Assembly: GCA_030427245.1 (NCBI GenBank)
Contig: JAUHXA010000062.1
Coordinates: 1-39,501, forward strand
Reading direction: 5' to 3'
Source of the DNA: Bacteroidia bacterium
Lineage (GTDB): Bacteria > Bacteroidota > Bacteroidia > Chitinophagales > UBA2359
Length of the DNA stretch: 39,501 bases
Shown here: piece by piece, positions 19,185-27,800 of the stretch
Numbering within the stretch: the stretch's first letter is position 1
Layout of the letters: the number at the start of each line of letters is the position of its first letter
Made by a program: the position numbers and the translations under genes
Notes under the pieces: generated by a model
What the model was told of the DNA's origin: nothing
The model's input: the letters and a program-made list of their open reading frames with translations, nothing else
The model's database searches: none

Positions 19185-19712
19185 CTAAATTTCAGATAGT
19201 TTTTTCATAATCCTTTCAAAGCGGTTTCCTGCCAGCCACACATTGTCCATCACATTGGCGTCCAACTCATCAGGGTCGTTTTCCTCCACATTACCGTAGC
19301 CCAATCGTCCTGTTGTTTGTCGAAGTCTATCGGAAAGGAAAAGTGCTATCGCATAGTAAAATCGGGATGCAAAACCTGTATCTTCTTCAAGTTTGTCTTT
19401 GATGGCCCAACGAGGTAAAACGAGTACAGAAGAAGCTTCAATAGCCGTTACCGTTGCAGAAGGCGGACGAGCATCTATAAAAGACATTTCTCCAACTAAT
19501 TCTCCACTACTGATTTGTGCCAATTCTTTTCCGCCTATTTTTTCGTCTGTAATAGAAAAGCGACCAGATAAAGTGAGGTATAAATTTTCGATGGGTTCTC
19601 CTTGGTGAATCAAAACATCTCTGGCTGCCACATTTTCTTTCTCTCCTGCTTCTATCATCCATTCTACGTCTAAATCAGATAATTGTCCTAAAATGAATAG
19701 AGCTTTTCGCAT
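19185..19712 (-). CDS. cyclic-nucleotide-binding-fold (CRP-like) protein without DNA-binding domain
   Basis: The 175 residues hold one cNMP-binding jelly roll: VLIHQGEPIENLYLTLSG near 33-50 and the phosphate-cassette region GELVGEMSFIDARPP at 70-84, followed by SATVTA. In CRP an Arg directly precedes the Ser-Ala that contacts cAMP phosphate; here that position is Pro84 and the nearest Arg is 82, so classical cAMP binding is doubtful. No helix-turn-helix follows; the C-terminus is helical (ALFLSDRLRQTTGRLG). It is the first gene of the minus-strand export operon. A regulatory or structural role in the exporter, possibly together with the similar fold at the start of the second ABC protein, is inferred from position. 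Confidence 0.75.
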   Translation of the reverse strand: MRKALFILGQLSDLDVEWMIEAGEKENVAARDVLIHQGEPIENLYLTLSGRFSITDEKIGGKELAQISSGELVGEMSFIDARPPSATVTAIEASSVLVLPRWAIKDKLEEDTGFASRFYYAIALFLSDRLRQTTGRLGYGNVEENDPDELDANVMDNVWLAGNRFERIMKKLSEI

Positions 19713-19935
19713 AGTATTGGATATTGGAGTTGATAAAAGGGAACGTTACTTCTTTCATTTATTGCAGCAAAGGCCCAATTGTAAACAAATCAATTGAGTT
19801 GCTTTTTGCTTTTGCGTGGATAAGATAAGTATTTTCCACGAAAATTCAATTTGAGAAATAATCAATGGGCTTAAATTTTCTTTTTAATTTAACGCAAAAT
19901 GCTTATTTTGGAATACCCAACTAAAAATTCTCAAT

Positions 19936-20598
19936 ATGAACTCTGAAACTTTTGGCGAAAAAATAAGAAGACTTAGAAAAGAACAAAAACTAAGTCAAAA
20001 AAAATTGGCCGCAGCAATTGACTTCAATGCCAAAGCTCTGAGCAAGATAGAACGCAACCTTCAATCTGCCCCAGAAAAAATCATTTCTCCTTTGGCAAAA
20101 GCACTTCAAGTTCCCTATAAAGACTTGATGATTAAATACCTCAGCCAAAAAATTTATTACAGTTGCAAAACAATGGATTATGCACAAGAAGCCATTGAAG
20201 TGGTTAGAAGACGATTGGAGAGAGAAAGAGAAGGAACGACTGTTCTTCAAAAAAGAGAGGACATCATCCATTTTGTCCAACAGTTTTTTGCGAAGTTTCC
20301 CATAGAAAAAGCGTGGTTGTTTGGTTCTTTTGCACGAAAAGAAGAAAGTTACGATAGGGACTTAGACTTATTAGTTCGTTATTCTAATCCTAACAAACTG
20401 ACTTTGATAGATTTAATTAAAATTCAGCAAACATTGGAGGAAAAAGTGGGAAGACAGGTAGATTTGGTAGAAGAGGGATATGAACGAAGTCATGTAAAAG
20501 AATATATTCACCGAGATAAAATATTGATTTATGAAGGACAAACCGCAAGTATAGCGAAGTTGAATGGAAAGCCATACAAGCCTTGCGGCATATCTTAG
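19936..20598 (+). CDS. XRE helix-turn-helix fused to MNT-type nucleotidyltransferase (MntA-like antitoxin)
   Basis: The 220 residues comprise an N-terminal XRE HTH (about 5-65, RRLRKEQKLSQKKLAAAI), a linker, and a minimal nucleotidyltransferase domain with GSFARKEESYDRDLDLLV (130-147). The metal-binding acidic pair is Asp142/Asp144 and a third Asp lies in RQVDLVEEG (~177). MNT proteins of this kind pair with HEPN (HepT, DUF86) toxins; MntA-type antitoxins silence HepT by AMPylation. The last ~15 residues (from about IAKLNGKPY) are read out of frame from what looks like HepT coding DNA. That implies a deletion fused the antitoxin 3' end to a toxin remnant. The HTH fusion suggests autoregulation. 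It is divergent from the export operon. Confidence 0.85.
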   Translation: MNSETFGEKIRRLRKEQKLSQKKLAAAIDFNAKALSKIERNLQSAPEKIISPLAKALQVPYKDLMIKYLSQKIYYSCKTMDYAQEAIEVVRRRLEREREGTTVLQKREDIIHFVQQFFAKFPIEKAWLFGSFARKEESYDRDLDLLVRYSNPNKLTLIDLIKIQQTLEEKVGRQVDLVEEGYERSHVKEYIHRDKILIYEGQTASIAKLNGKPYKPCGIS

Positions 20599-20711
20599 CC
20601 CATGATTATTACGAAGTTAATCTCGGAAGATTGTGGAGTATAAAAGAAAAATACATTGAAGATTTGAAGAAGGATATGAAGATGATTTTGAAGGAGGAAT
20701 ATGATATTTGA
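20535..20711 (+). pseudogene. 3' remnant of a HepT/DUF86 (HEPN) toxin gene
   Basis: In the third frame after the MNT gene, an open stretch without a start codon reads 'YSEVEWKAIQALRHILAHDY' and continues to a stop at 20709-20711. RHILAHDY fits the HEPN active-site pattern R-x4-H-x-Y, and the following LGRLWSIKEKYIEDLKKDM resembles the HepT C-terminal helix. Only about 55 of the usual 110-140 residues remain; the N-terminal half is absent and the fragment overlaps the MNT 3' end out of frame. It is probably a non-functional relic of the toxin partner. Confidence 0.75.
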
Positions 20712-20722
20712 TAAAATAAAAA

Positions 20723-20757
20723 AGGCAGTTACCATTTTCTTACAATGACAACTGCCT
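20723..20757. terminator. hairpin terminator between HepT remnant and aspS
   Basis: AGGCAGTT at 20723-20730 pairs with AACTGCCT at 20750-20757, and inner CCATT/AATG bases extend the stem. On the minus strand it is followed by a T-rich run (complement of AAAATAAAAAA), which fits termination of aspS. On the plus strand it is followed by AAAATTTTAT. Confidence 0.65.
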
Positions 20758-20808
20758 AAAATTTTATATTGTAACAAGTGTTCCACTCAAACACCTAAAA
20801 ACACATTA

Positions 20809-22554
20809 TTATTCCTCCACAGCCGAAGCAATATGCAATTCCTTATACTGCAAATCGTCAATCGGAGAAGGCGCATTCAACATCACATCTCGACCACTGT
20901 TGTTTTTAGGGAAAGCGATAAAATCACGGATGCTCTCTTGACCACCCAAAAGCGCACACAATCTATCAAAACCAAAAGCAATCCCACCATGAGGAGGTGC
21001 GCCATACTCAAATGCACGCATCAAAAAGCCAAACTTTTCTTCCGCTTCCTCTTTGCCTACGCCCAAGAGTTCAAACATTTTTTCCTGCAAATCTCGCTCG
21101 TGAATACGAATCGAGCCACCTGCAATTTCATTACCATTTAAACACAAATCGTAAGCCTCCGCTTTGATTTCTGCAATGTTTTCGATGCTTTCGTAACCAT
21201 CTTTTGGTCTGGTAAAAGGATGGTGACAAGCATGGTAGTGTTCGAGTTCTTCGTCCCACTCCAATAGCGGAAAGTCCAAAACCCAAAGCGCCTTGAATTC
21301 ATCCGCTTTTCGCAAGCCCAAACGGTTGCCCAACTCCAAACGAAGTTGCCCCAATTGTTTGCGAGTCTTGTCTTTTTCACCCGAAATCACTAATAGTAAA
21401 TCACCCTCTTTTGCGCCCATTTTTGCAGCCCACTCAGCAGATTGTTCCTCCGTGAAGAATTTCTTAACTGAAGAATTGAAGCTGCCATCCGCATTGCATT
21501 TCACCCAAACCAAACCTTTCGCTCCAATTTGAGGACGTTTCACCCAGTTGGTCAATTCATCCAATTGCTTACGAGTATAATTTGCAGCACCTTCCACACA
21601 CAAACCAGCCACCAACTCGGCATTATCAAACACCACAAAACCTTTGTTTTGAGTCAGTTCGTTGAGTTCCGTAATTTTCATCTCAAAACGGGTATCGGGT
21701 TTGTCAATACCATAGAAACGAATCGCATCATCATACGCCATTCTTTCTACTTCACCCAAGTCAATATTTTTAACCGTTTTCATAATGTGGCGAAGCAAAG
21801 CTTCAAAAGTTTGCAAGACATCTTCACGAGTGACAAATGACATTTCGCAGTCAATTTGGGTAAACTCTGGCTGACGGTCTGCCCGCAAATCTTCGTCTCT
21901 AAAGCAGCGCACAATCTGAAAATACTTGTCATAGCCCGACACCATCAACAACTGCTTGAAGGTTTGAGGCGATTGAGGCAAAGCGTAAAATTGCCCTTCA
22001 TTCATCCTTGAAGGAACCACAAAATCCCTTGCCCCTTCTGGAGTACTTTTAATCAAAAAAGGCGTTTCGATTTCAAGGAAACCTTGCTCTGATAAGTATT
22101 TGCGTGTTTCGGCAGCTACTTCATGGCGCAGGATAATGTTGCGCTGAACGGCTGGTCGTCGAAGGTCGAGGTAGCGGTATTTCATGCGAAGGTCGTCACC
22201 ACCATCCGTTTCTTCTTCAATGGTGAAAGGTGGAACTTTGGATTTGTTGAGGATGGTCAATGTTTTAGCATCAATCTCAATATCCCCTGTTGCTCTATTC
22301 GGATTTTTGTTGCTTCTTTCTCGAACCGTTCCACTCGCTTGAATCACAAACTCTCTTCCCAAAGTATCAGCAAGATCACACAAGTCGGCATCTTGGCTAC
22401 GGTCAAAAACCAATTGGGTAATCCCGTAACGGTCTCGTACATCCACGAAAGTCAATGATCCAAACTCCCGTGCTATCTGTACCCATCCACTGATGGTAAC
22501 ATGCTCACCAACGTTGGTAAGTCTTAATTCGCCGCAATTGTGTGTTCTATACAT
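20809..22554 (-). CDS. aspS: aspartate--tRNA ligase
   Basis: This class II synthetase charges tRNA-Asp. The 581 residues match the bacterial-type enzyme. They comprise an N-terminal OB-fold anticodon-binding domain (~1-105, with [20 protein letters not shown]), the catalytic core with motif 2 [16 protein letters not shown] (~220-235), the bacterial GAD insertion (~290-410), and motif 3 [15 protein letters not shown] (~525-540). The segment CHHPFTRP (~455) is the usual bacterial AspRS loop. The gene stands alone on the minus strand. A TAnnTTTG-type -7 box lies about 75 bp upstream and a hairpin terminator follows the stop. Whether it also charges tRNA-Asn cannot be judged from this sequence. 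Confidence 0.97.
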   Translation of the reverse strand: MYRTHNCGELRLTNVGEHVTISGWVQIAREFGSLTFVDVRDRYGITQLVFDRSQDADLCDLADTLGREFVIQASGTVRERSNKNPNRATGDIEIDAKTLTILNKSKVPPFTIEEETDGGDDLRMKYRYLDLRRPAVQRNIILRHEVAAETRKYLSEQGFLEIETPFLIKSTPEGARDFVVPSRMNEGQFYALPQSPQTFKQLLMVSGYDKYFQIVRCFRDEDLRADRQPEFTQIDCEMSFVTREDVLQTFEALLRHIMKTVKNIDLGEVERMAYDDAIRFYGIDKPDTRFEMKITELNELTQNKGFVVFDNAELVAGLCVEGAANYTRKQLDELTNWVKRPQIGAKGLVWVKCNADGSFNSSVKKFFTEEQSAEWAAKMGAKEGDLLLVISGEKDKTRKQLGQLRLELGNRLGLRKADEFKALWVLDFPLLEWDEELEHYHACHHPFTRPKDGYESIENIAEIKAEAYDLCLNGNEIAGGSIRIHERDLQEKMFELLGVGKEEAEEKFGFLMRAFEYGAPPHGGIAFGFDRLCALLGGQESIRDFIAFPKNNSGRDVMLNAPSPIDDLQYKELHIASAVEE

Positions 22555-22627
22555 TTTTTAAAACAGCTTTAAGAATAAAATAAATGTGTTTCTAAAAATT
22601 CTCTAATCTTTGTTAATTTTAAGGGTG

Positions 22628-22635
22628 CAAAGGTA
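22628..22635 (-). promoter_or_regulatory. probable -7 promoter element of aspS
   Basis: On the minus strand the site reads TACCTTTG, a match to TAnnTTTG, 74 bp upstream of the aspS start. A -33-like TTGC lies about 25 bp further upstream, at the long end of the accepted spacing. Confidence 0.5.
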
Positions 22636-22726
22636 TTTATTTTTTGCTACATTGCTTTTAGCAACAGCAAAAAATAAAACTAAGTTTCTCTAGTAACTGT
22701 TTTAAAAACCTATCAAATCGTATCTC

Positions 22727-23332
22727 ATGGCAGACCCAGCATTGAAACAATATACCTTCCTTGAATATTTGGAATTGGAAGAACACTCAGAAGAAAGACA
22801 TGAGTACCACAATGGTTTTATCAAAGCCATGTCTGGAGGTACGCTCGACCATAGCACTATCTCAAGCAATATGGTAGCTTGTATTCGAGAAGAATCTATG
22901 AAGCAAGGCGGAAAGTGCCGTCCTGCAAATGGCGATTTAAAAATCTATATTGAAGCTGTCAATAGGGGATTTTACCCTGATGCAATGGCAATTTGCAACG
23001 ATGCCGAATTTTATTTGGGGCGAAAAGACATCATCACCAACCCGACTTTGATTGTGGAAGTGCTCTCGAAAAGTACAGAGTCTTTTGACAGGGGCAAAAA
23101 ATTTCGATACTACCAAAAACTGCCTTCCTTTAAAGAATACATATTGGTTTCGCAAGATCAACCTGTTGTCGAAGGATTCTATCGAGAAGACGAAAGCCTT
23201 TGGCGGATTTCCAATGCAGTCGGTTTGGACAAAAGTATTCCTTTTTATTCGCTTGGTTGCGAAGTGAAATTGAAGGATATTTATGCTTTTATCAATTTTT
23301 CGGGTGATGCCCAAATGAAACTGGATTTGTAA
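22727..23332 (+). CDS. Uma2-family (DUF820) putative restriction-endonuclease-like protein
   Basis: The 201 residues show the Uma2 pattern: an N-terminal YTFLEYLELEE motif, RHEYHNGFIKAMSGGT (~24-39), GFYPDAMAIC with the candidate metal-binding Asp85, and LIVEVLSKST with Glu111, followed by the GKKFRYYQKLPSFKEYILV block. The family has a PD-(D/E)xK-like fold. It is abundant as multiple copies in cyanobacteria and some Bacteroidota, and its biological role is not established. No partner gene or mobile-element gene is adjacent. It lies between divergent aspS and the SDR gene. Confidence 0.85.
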   Translation: MADPALKQYTFLEYLELEEHSEERHEYHNGFIKAMSGGTLDHSTISSNMVACIREESMKQGGKCRPANGDLKIYIEAVNRGFYPDAMAICNDAEFYLGRKDIITNPTLIVEVLSKSTESFDRGKKFRYYQKLPSFKEYILVSQDQPVVEGFYREDESLWRISNAVGLDKSIPFYSLGCEVKLKDIYAFINFSGDAQMKLDL

Positions 23333-23407
23333 GCACTATATTGGATTTTGTGATTTTAACTATTCCTACTTATTCAAAATTCACCATTAATTCATTCATA
23401 ATTACTT

Positions 23408-24238
23408 ATGCTTCAATTCACAAAAAAATATCCTTCAAAAAGAGCGTTCATCACAGGCGCAGGCTCAGGCTTAGGCAAAGAAATGAGCCTTTTACTGGCT
23501 AAAGATGGCTGGACAATCGGCATTACCGACATCAATGAATCTGACCTTCAAAAGGTATCTGACGAAATAGAGAAAGTAGGTGGTAAGGCTTTGACCTATC
23601 TATTTGATGTATCAGATGATGCTAAATACGAAGAAGTTGCTGAAGATTTTTTGTCTAAAACACAAGGCATTGATTTACTCATCAACAATGCAGGAGTGGG
23701 CGATAGCGGCAAGCTCAACGAATATTCATTAGAGAATTGGAAATGGATGATTGGCATCAATCAAATGGGTGTCTTGTATGGTTGTCATTTCTTTGTACCT
23801 GCCATGAAAAAACAAAAGAGTGGCTATATCATCAACATCGCAAGCGCAGCAGCCTTTGCTTCTTCGCCCAGAATGGGAGCTTACAATATGACCAAAGCTG
23901 CCGTTCGGTCGCTTTCCGAAACCCTTGCAGTGGAATTACACAGCGACAATATTGGCATATCAGTGGTCATGCCGACCTTTATCCGAACCAACATCATGCA
24001 ACACGCACGAGGAAACGATGATGCCCGAAAAGGGGGAAATGAAATGTTGGAACGTTCCAAAGTAACCGCTCTAGCAGCTTCTACACAGATATTGAAGCGA
24101 GCAGGTAAAGGGGAGTTCAACATTGTTTTCCCAGGAGATGCCAAATTTTACTATCTCTTCAAACGTTTTATGCCCAATACCTTTAGAAAACTGATTGCCA
24201 AGCGATTTGCACAATTAGAGAAAGAATTGGGGATTTAA
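23408..24238 (+). CDS. short-chain dehydrogenase/reductase (SDR family)
   Basis: The 276 residues form a classical SDR: the Rossmann nucleotide-binding TGAGSGLG (16-23), NNAG (~95), the catalytic Ser in the NIASAAAF strand (~142), and YNMTK giving Tyr ~159 and Lys ~163. ITDIN after beta-strand 2 places Asp at the cofactor-discriminating position, favouring NAD(H). The substrate is not deducible; the 'GVLYGCHFFVPAMKKQ' and 'MPTFIRTNIM' regions fit generic acyl or sterol-type SDRs. The C-terminus FKRFMPNTFRKLIAKRF...ELGI is duplicated as a degenerate fragment just beyond the next gene (24743-24823). Confidence 0.9.
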   Translation: MLQFTKKYPSKRAFITGAGSGLGKEMSLLLAKDGWTIGITDINESDLQKVSDEIEKVGGKALTYLFDVSDDAKYEEVAEDFLSKTQGIDLLINNAGVGDSGKLNEYSLENWKWMIGINQMGVLYGCHFFVPAMKKQKSGYIINIASAAAFASSPRMGAYNMTKAAVRSLSETLAVELHSDNIGISVVMPTFIRTNIMQHARGNDDARKGGNEMLERSKVTALAASTQILKRAGKGEFNIVFPGDAKFYYLFKRFMPNTFRKLIAKRFAQLEKELGI

Positions 24239-24264
24239 AACTGCTTATTGACAACATTATTTGG

Positions 24265-24272
24265 TATTTTTG
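24265..24272 (+). promoter_or_regulatory. probable -7 promoter element of the CBS-domain gene
   Basis: TATTTTTG matches TAnnTTTG and lies 34 bp upstream of the ATG at 24307. An upstream TTATTG occurs at 24245-24250, closer than the usual -33 spacing, so only the -7 box is supported. Confidence 0.5.
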
Positions 24273-24306
24273 CACTACTTTTTTCACATAAAAAATAACT
24301 TACCCC

Positions 24307-24729
24307 ATGAATGCAAACACAAAAGTTTCCTCTGTAATGACAAGGGAGTTAATTTATGCTAAAACCAGCAATGCTTTTTCAGAAGTCCTCCAACTGTTTC
24401 TAAGTAAGAATATTCACCATTTACCAGTTATGAATGATGCCAATGAATTGATCGGTATTATTAGTTCACATGATGTGTTGAATGCTCTAAGCAACATCAT
24501 GTATCGCCCAAAACAAATAAATATTGACAATATAGATGAGGAAGTGAAGATTGAAGATATTATGACTTCAAATCCGACGACTATCTCTCCTGAAGAAACA
24601 CTTGGGAATGCTGCAATTATTTTTGCAACACACAAATTTCAAGCACTTCCTATTGTTGATGATTCCGGGAAATTACGAGGTATTGTCACTTCAAGAGATA
24701 TAGTAAATGAGTTTGCCGTAAAGCGATAA
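24307..24729 (+). CDS. CBS-domain pair protein
   Basis: The 140 residues are almost entirely two CBS domains: one at about 7-65 (VSSVMTRELIYAKTSNAF...HHLPVMNDANELIGIISSHDVL) and one at about 80-138 (IEDIMTSNPTTISPEETL...ALPIVDDSGKLRGIVTSRDIV). Stand-alone CBS pairs usually bind adenine nucleotides and regulate partner proteins; the partner is not evident. It has its own promoter-like box and lies between an intact SDR gene and a degenerate copy of that SDR's 3' end, so it may have been inserted at this locus. Confidence 0.92.
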   Translation: MNANTKVSSVMTRELIYAKTSNAFSEVLQLFLSKNIHHLPVMNDANELIGIISSHDVLNALSNIMYRPKQINIDNIDEEVKIEDIMTSNPTTISPEETLGNAAIIFATHKFQALPIVDDSGKLRGIVTSRDIVNEFAVKR

Positions 24730-24742
24730 TTTTACTACTTAA

Positions 24743-24823
24743 TTCAAACGTTTTATCCCCAATCCTTTCACCAAGTTGATTGACAAACAGTTTACATAAT
24801 TGGAGAGAGAATTGGGGATTTGA
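24743..24823 (+). pseudogene. degenerate 3' fragment of an SDR gene (duplicate of the upstream SDR's end)
   Basis: The fragment reads F-K-R-F-I-P-N-P-F-T-K-L-I-D-K-Q-F-T-stop, then LERELGI-stop. The intact gene ends FKRFMPNTFRKLIAKRFAQ, then LEKELGI (nucleotides about 24157-24238). Alignment is gap-free over 27 codons with a shared stop position, and the Gln codon has become TAA. Nothing upstream of Phe is recognisable. It looks like the relic of a second SDR copy, with the CBS gene between the two. Confidence 0.8.
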
Positions 24824-24873
24824 TTTAGAAATTTGCTATAATTGGAATTCAAACACAAACAAGTCCTTCAATT

Positions 24874-27800
24874 ATGCAAAAAATATTACTTGTCCTCCTC
24901 TTCCTCACCACTTCAATATCCGCCCAAAACAAAACCGAATTCTTCAAAGCCATCCCCTATTTAGATGGTTCAGAACCCAATTGGGCAACATTGATGTACT
25001 CCGAAAATCCCAATGTCCATGAGGTCATAAATGGCTATGAAACCTACTACAAAACCCACGATTTCCAAAAAAACATCCACACCCAAAACTACAAATTTTG
25101 GCTCAAAAACATTGGAGAACACCTCACCGACAGCGGCTTTATACAATCGGAAAACCCCGAAAGAGAAAAATGGATTACCCAATTGAAGCAAAAACGGCAA
25201 GCCGAAGCCCTTCAAAAAAAGGATGACATTTGGACTTCAATAGGACCTTATGAAACTTATGCAGAAGATGAGGAAGAAGGAGTCATTCCCGTTTCTTGGC
25301 AGGTCAATGTCTATTGTTTAGACCAATCCGTGTCCAACCCCAACATTTTGTATGCAGGAACAGAGGGACAAGGTGCATGGAAAACCACCGACAAAGGCTT
25401 GAACTGGACTTTGATGACCAAAAACGAGGACATCCGAGGCGTTCAAGACATCAAAGTAGCTGCTACGAACGAAAATTTGGTCTATCTCGCTGATAATTCC
25501 AACATCTATAAATCCACAGATGGAGGCACAACTTGGGCTTCCGTTTACTCCGTCAATGGAACGTATCAAATCGTGATTCACCCCACGAACTCCAACATCG
25601 TTTTTGCAGTCGGTCAAAGCGGCTTGTTCAAAACCGAAAATGGCGGCAACGCATGGACACAACAATACAGCGACAAATTTTGGGACATCAATTTTCATCC
25701 CACCCAAGCCAATATCCTCTACACCCTTCGCCACAATCCGACCTTGCAGTATGCCGAATTTTGGAAGTCAACCGACACAGGAACAACATGGACGCAAGTA
25801 AGCAATGGCTGGTACAATCCTGTCAATTCAAACTTCAATGCACACCAAGACCAAGGCGCATTGATAGCCGTTACCCCACTCGAACCCAACAAAGTATATG
25901 TGGGCATGATGGGCAACCACAAAGCAGAAGACAATACTTGGATAGGCGTGTACCGAAGTGAAAACGAAGGCGAGTCTTGGACAAACCCCATTCAAGACGG
26001 AGGACCTTATAATACAACAACTAACCAAAACTTGGCAACCATCAATCGAACAGGAGGCTTTTCTCAAACCTTCTACGATTTTGGTTTCGATGCTTCTCAT
26101 ACCGTTGCAGGCAAATTGTACTTAGGCGTTTTGTCGCTGTCAGTATCCTTCAATAGTGGGGATTCTTGGACCAGAATTGGAGGTTATGACACACCTTCCG
26201 AAAGCAATGCAGGTTGGATTCATCCCGATATTCAAGACATCCACGTTTTGGGCAGTGATGTTTGGGTAGCCACAGATGGTGGCATCAACTACTCCAATGA
26301 TGAATTTGCAACCCACGAATCCCGCAAAAAAGGATTGGTAGGATCTCATTTTTGGGGCTTAGGGCAAGGTTGGAATGAAGATGTATTGGTTGGCGGACGC
26401 TACCACAACGGCAATACTGCACTTTACGAAGTCTATGGAACAGGTAATTCGAGCCGATTGGGTGGCGGCGAAGCCCCAACAGGTTATGTGGATTTATTGA
26501 ACCCATTGACCACCTATTTTTCGGATATTTCCACCAGCCTACTCGACCCCACAAGCGTCGGAAAACAAAGCTATACGGGGCAGCTCGGCAAATATCCCCA
26601 TGAATCCTATTTTCATGCCGAAAGCAGCGAAATCGTGCGAGACCCACGTTATGCCCATCACCTTTATTTAGGGGCTGCCACAGACGATGGAAACAATGGC
26701 GGTTTTTGGAAATCAACCGACAATGGCAACTCTTTTGAACTGCTTCACGATTTTGGAGCGGGTAAGGTGACAGGCATCGAAATCTCTCGACAAAATCCCG
26801 ACTTGCTCTATTGTGTCTATGACAAAACCGACATTTACAAGTCTTTAGATGGCGGTCGCAATTGGTCGTCCACTACAAGCCTTCCTTCATCGGGCAGCAA
26901 ACTCATCAGCATCAACCCCACCAATGACCAAGAATTGTGGGTTTTCGCCAACACAACCAACGACAACAACAAGGTTTTCAGAACCACCGATGGGGGCAAC
27001 AATTGGGACAATATGACCACCCCTACCCTTCAAGGACACCGCATCAACGATGGTTTCTTTCAAGGCGACAGCGAACATTCGAGAGTCTATATTGTCGCAG
27101 CTTATGGCTTGTTTTATTGGGACAGCATTGCAGAAGATTGGATAGATTATCACGAAGGATTGCCCTTTGTGATGGGCGATGTCAAGCACATTTTCAAGCC
27201 TTTCTATAGGGACAGCAAAATCCGATTGTCTTCCGTTATGGGCATTTGGGAAGCTCCTTTTGAAGAAGCGTCCATGCCTTTGGCACAACCCATGACGAGC
27301 CAAGATATTGTTTATTGCAGCAGAGATACCGTTCAGTTTGATTGTTATTCAATTCTCGACCATGCAGGTGCAACGTGGCAATGGACTTTTTCACCTGAAC
27401 CGCTTTGGATCAGTTCCACGACCGAACGCAACCCCAAAGTGCTACTCCAAAACGAAACATCCTACGATGTCACACTGACCATAACAGATGACAATGGCAA
27501 TAGCGACACCAAAACCATTCCCAACATGGTCACCGTTTTGAGTCAATGCGAAGCCGAAAAAACACCAGGTCTTGCCCTTCAAACCTTCAACGACAGTGAT
27601 TGGGTACAAACACCCAACATTCCCTTCACCTCCAATACCGTCACCATGACTGCATGGGTCAAACCCGATGGCATCCAACCTGAATATTCGGGCATTGTGA
27701 TAAACGATGGCACAACAGCGGGCTTCAATTTTAGAGAATCCAACAACACACTCGGTTATCATTGGCCAGGCGGTGCTTGGTGGTGGGATTCGGGCTTAGA

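Noticed and set aside
20595-20786. 63-codon minus-strand ORF downstream of aspS
   Set aside because: It overlaps the HepT remnant and the terminator hairpin; low-complexity translation without features.
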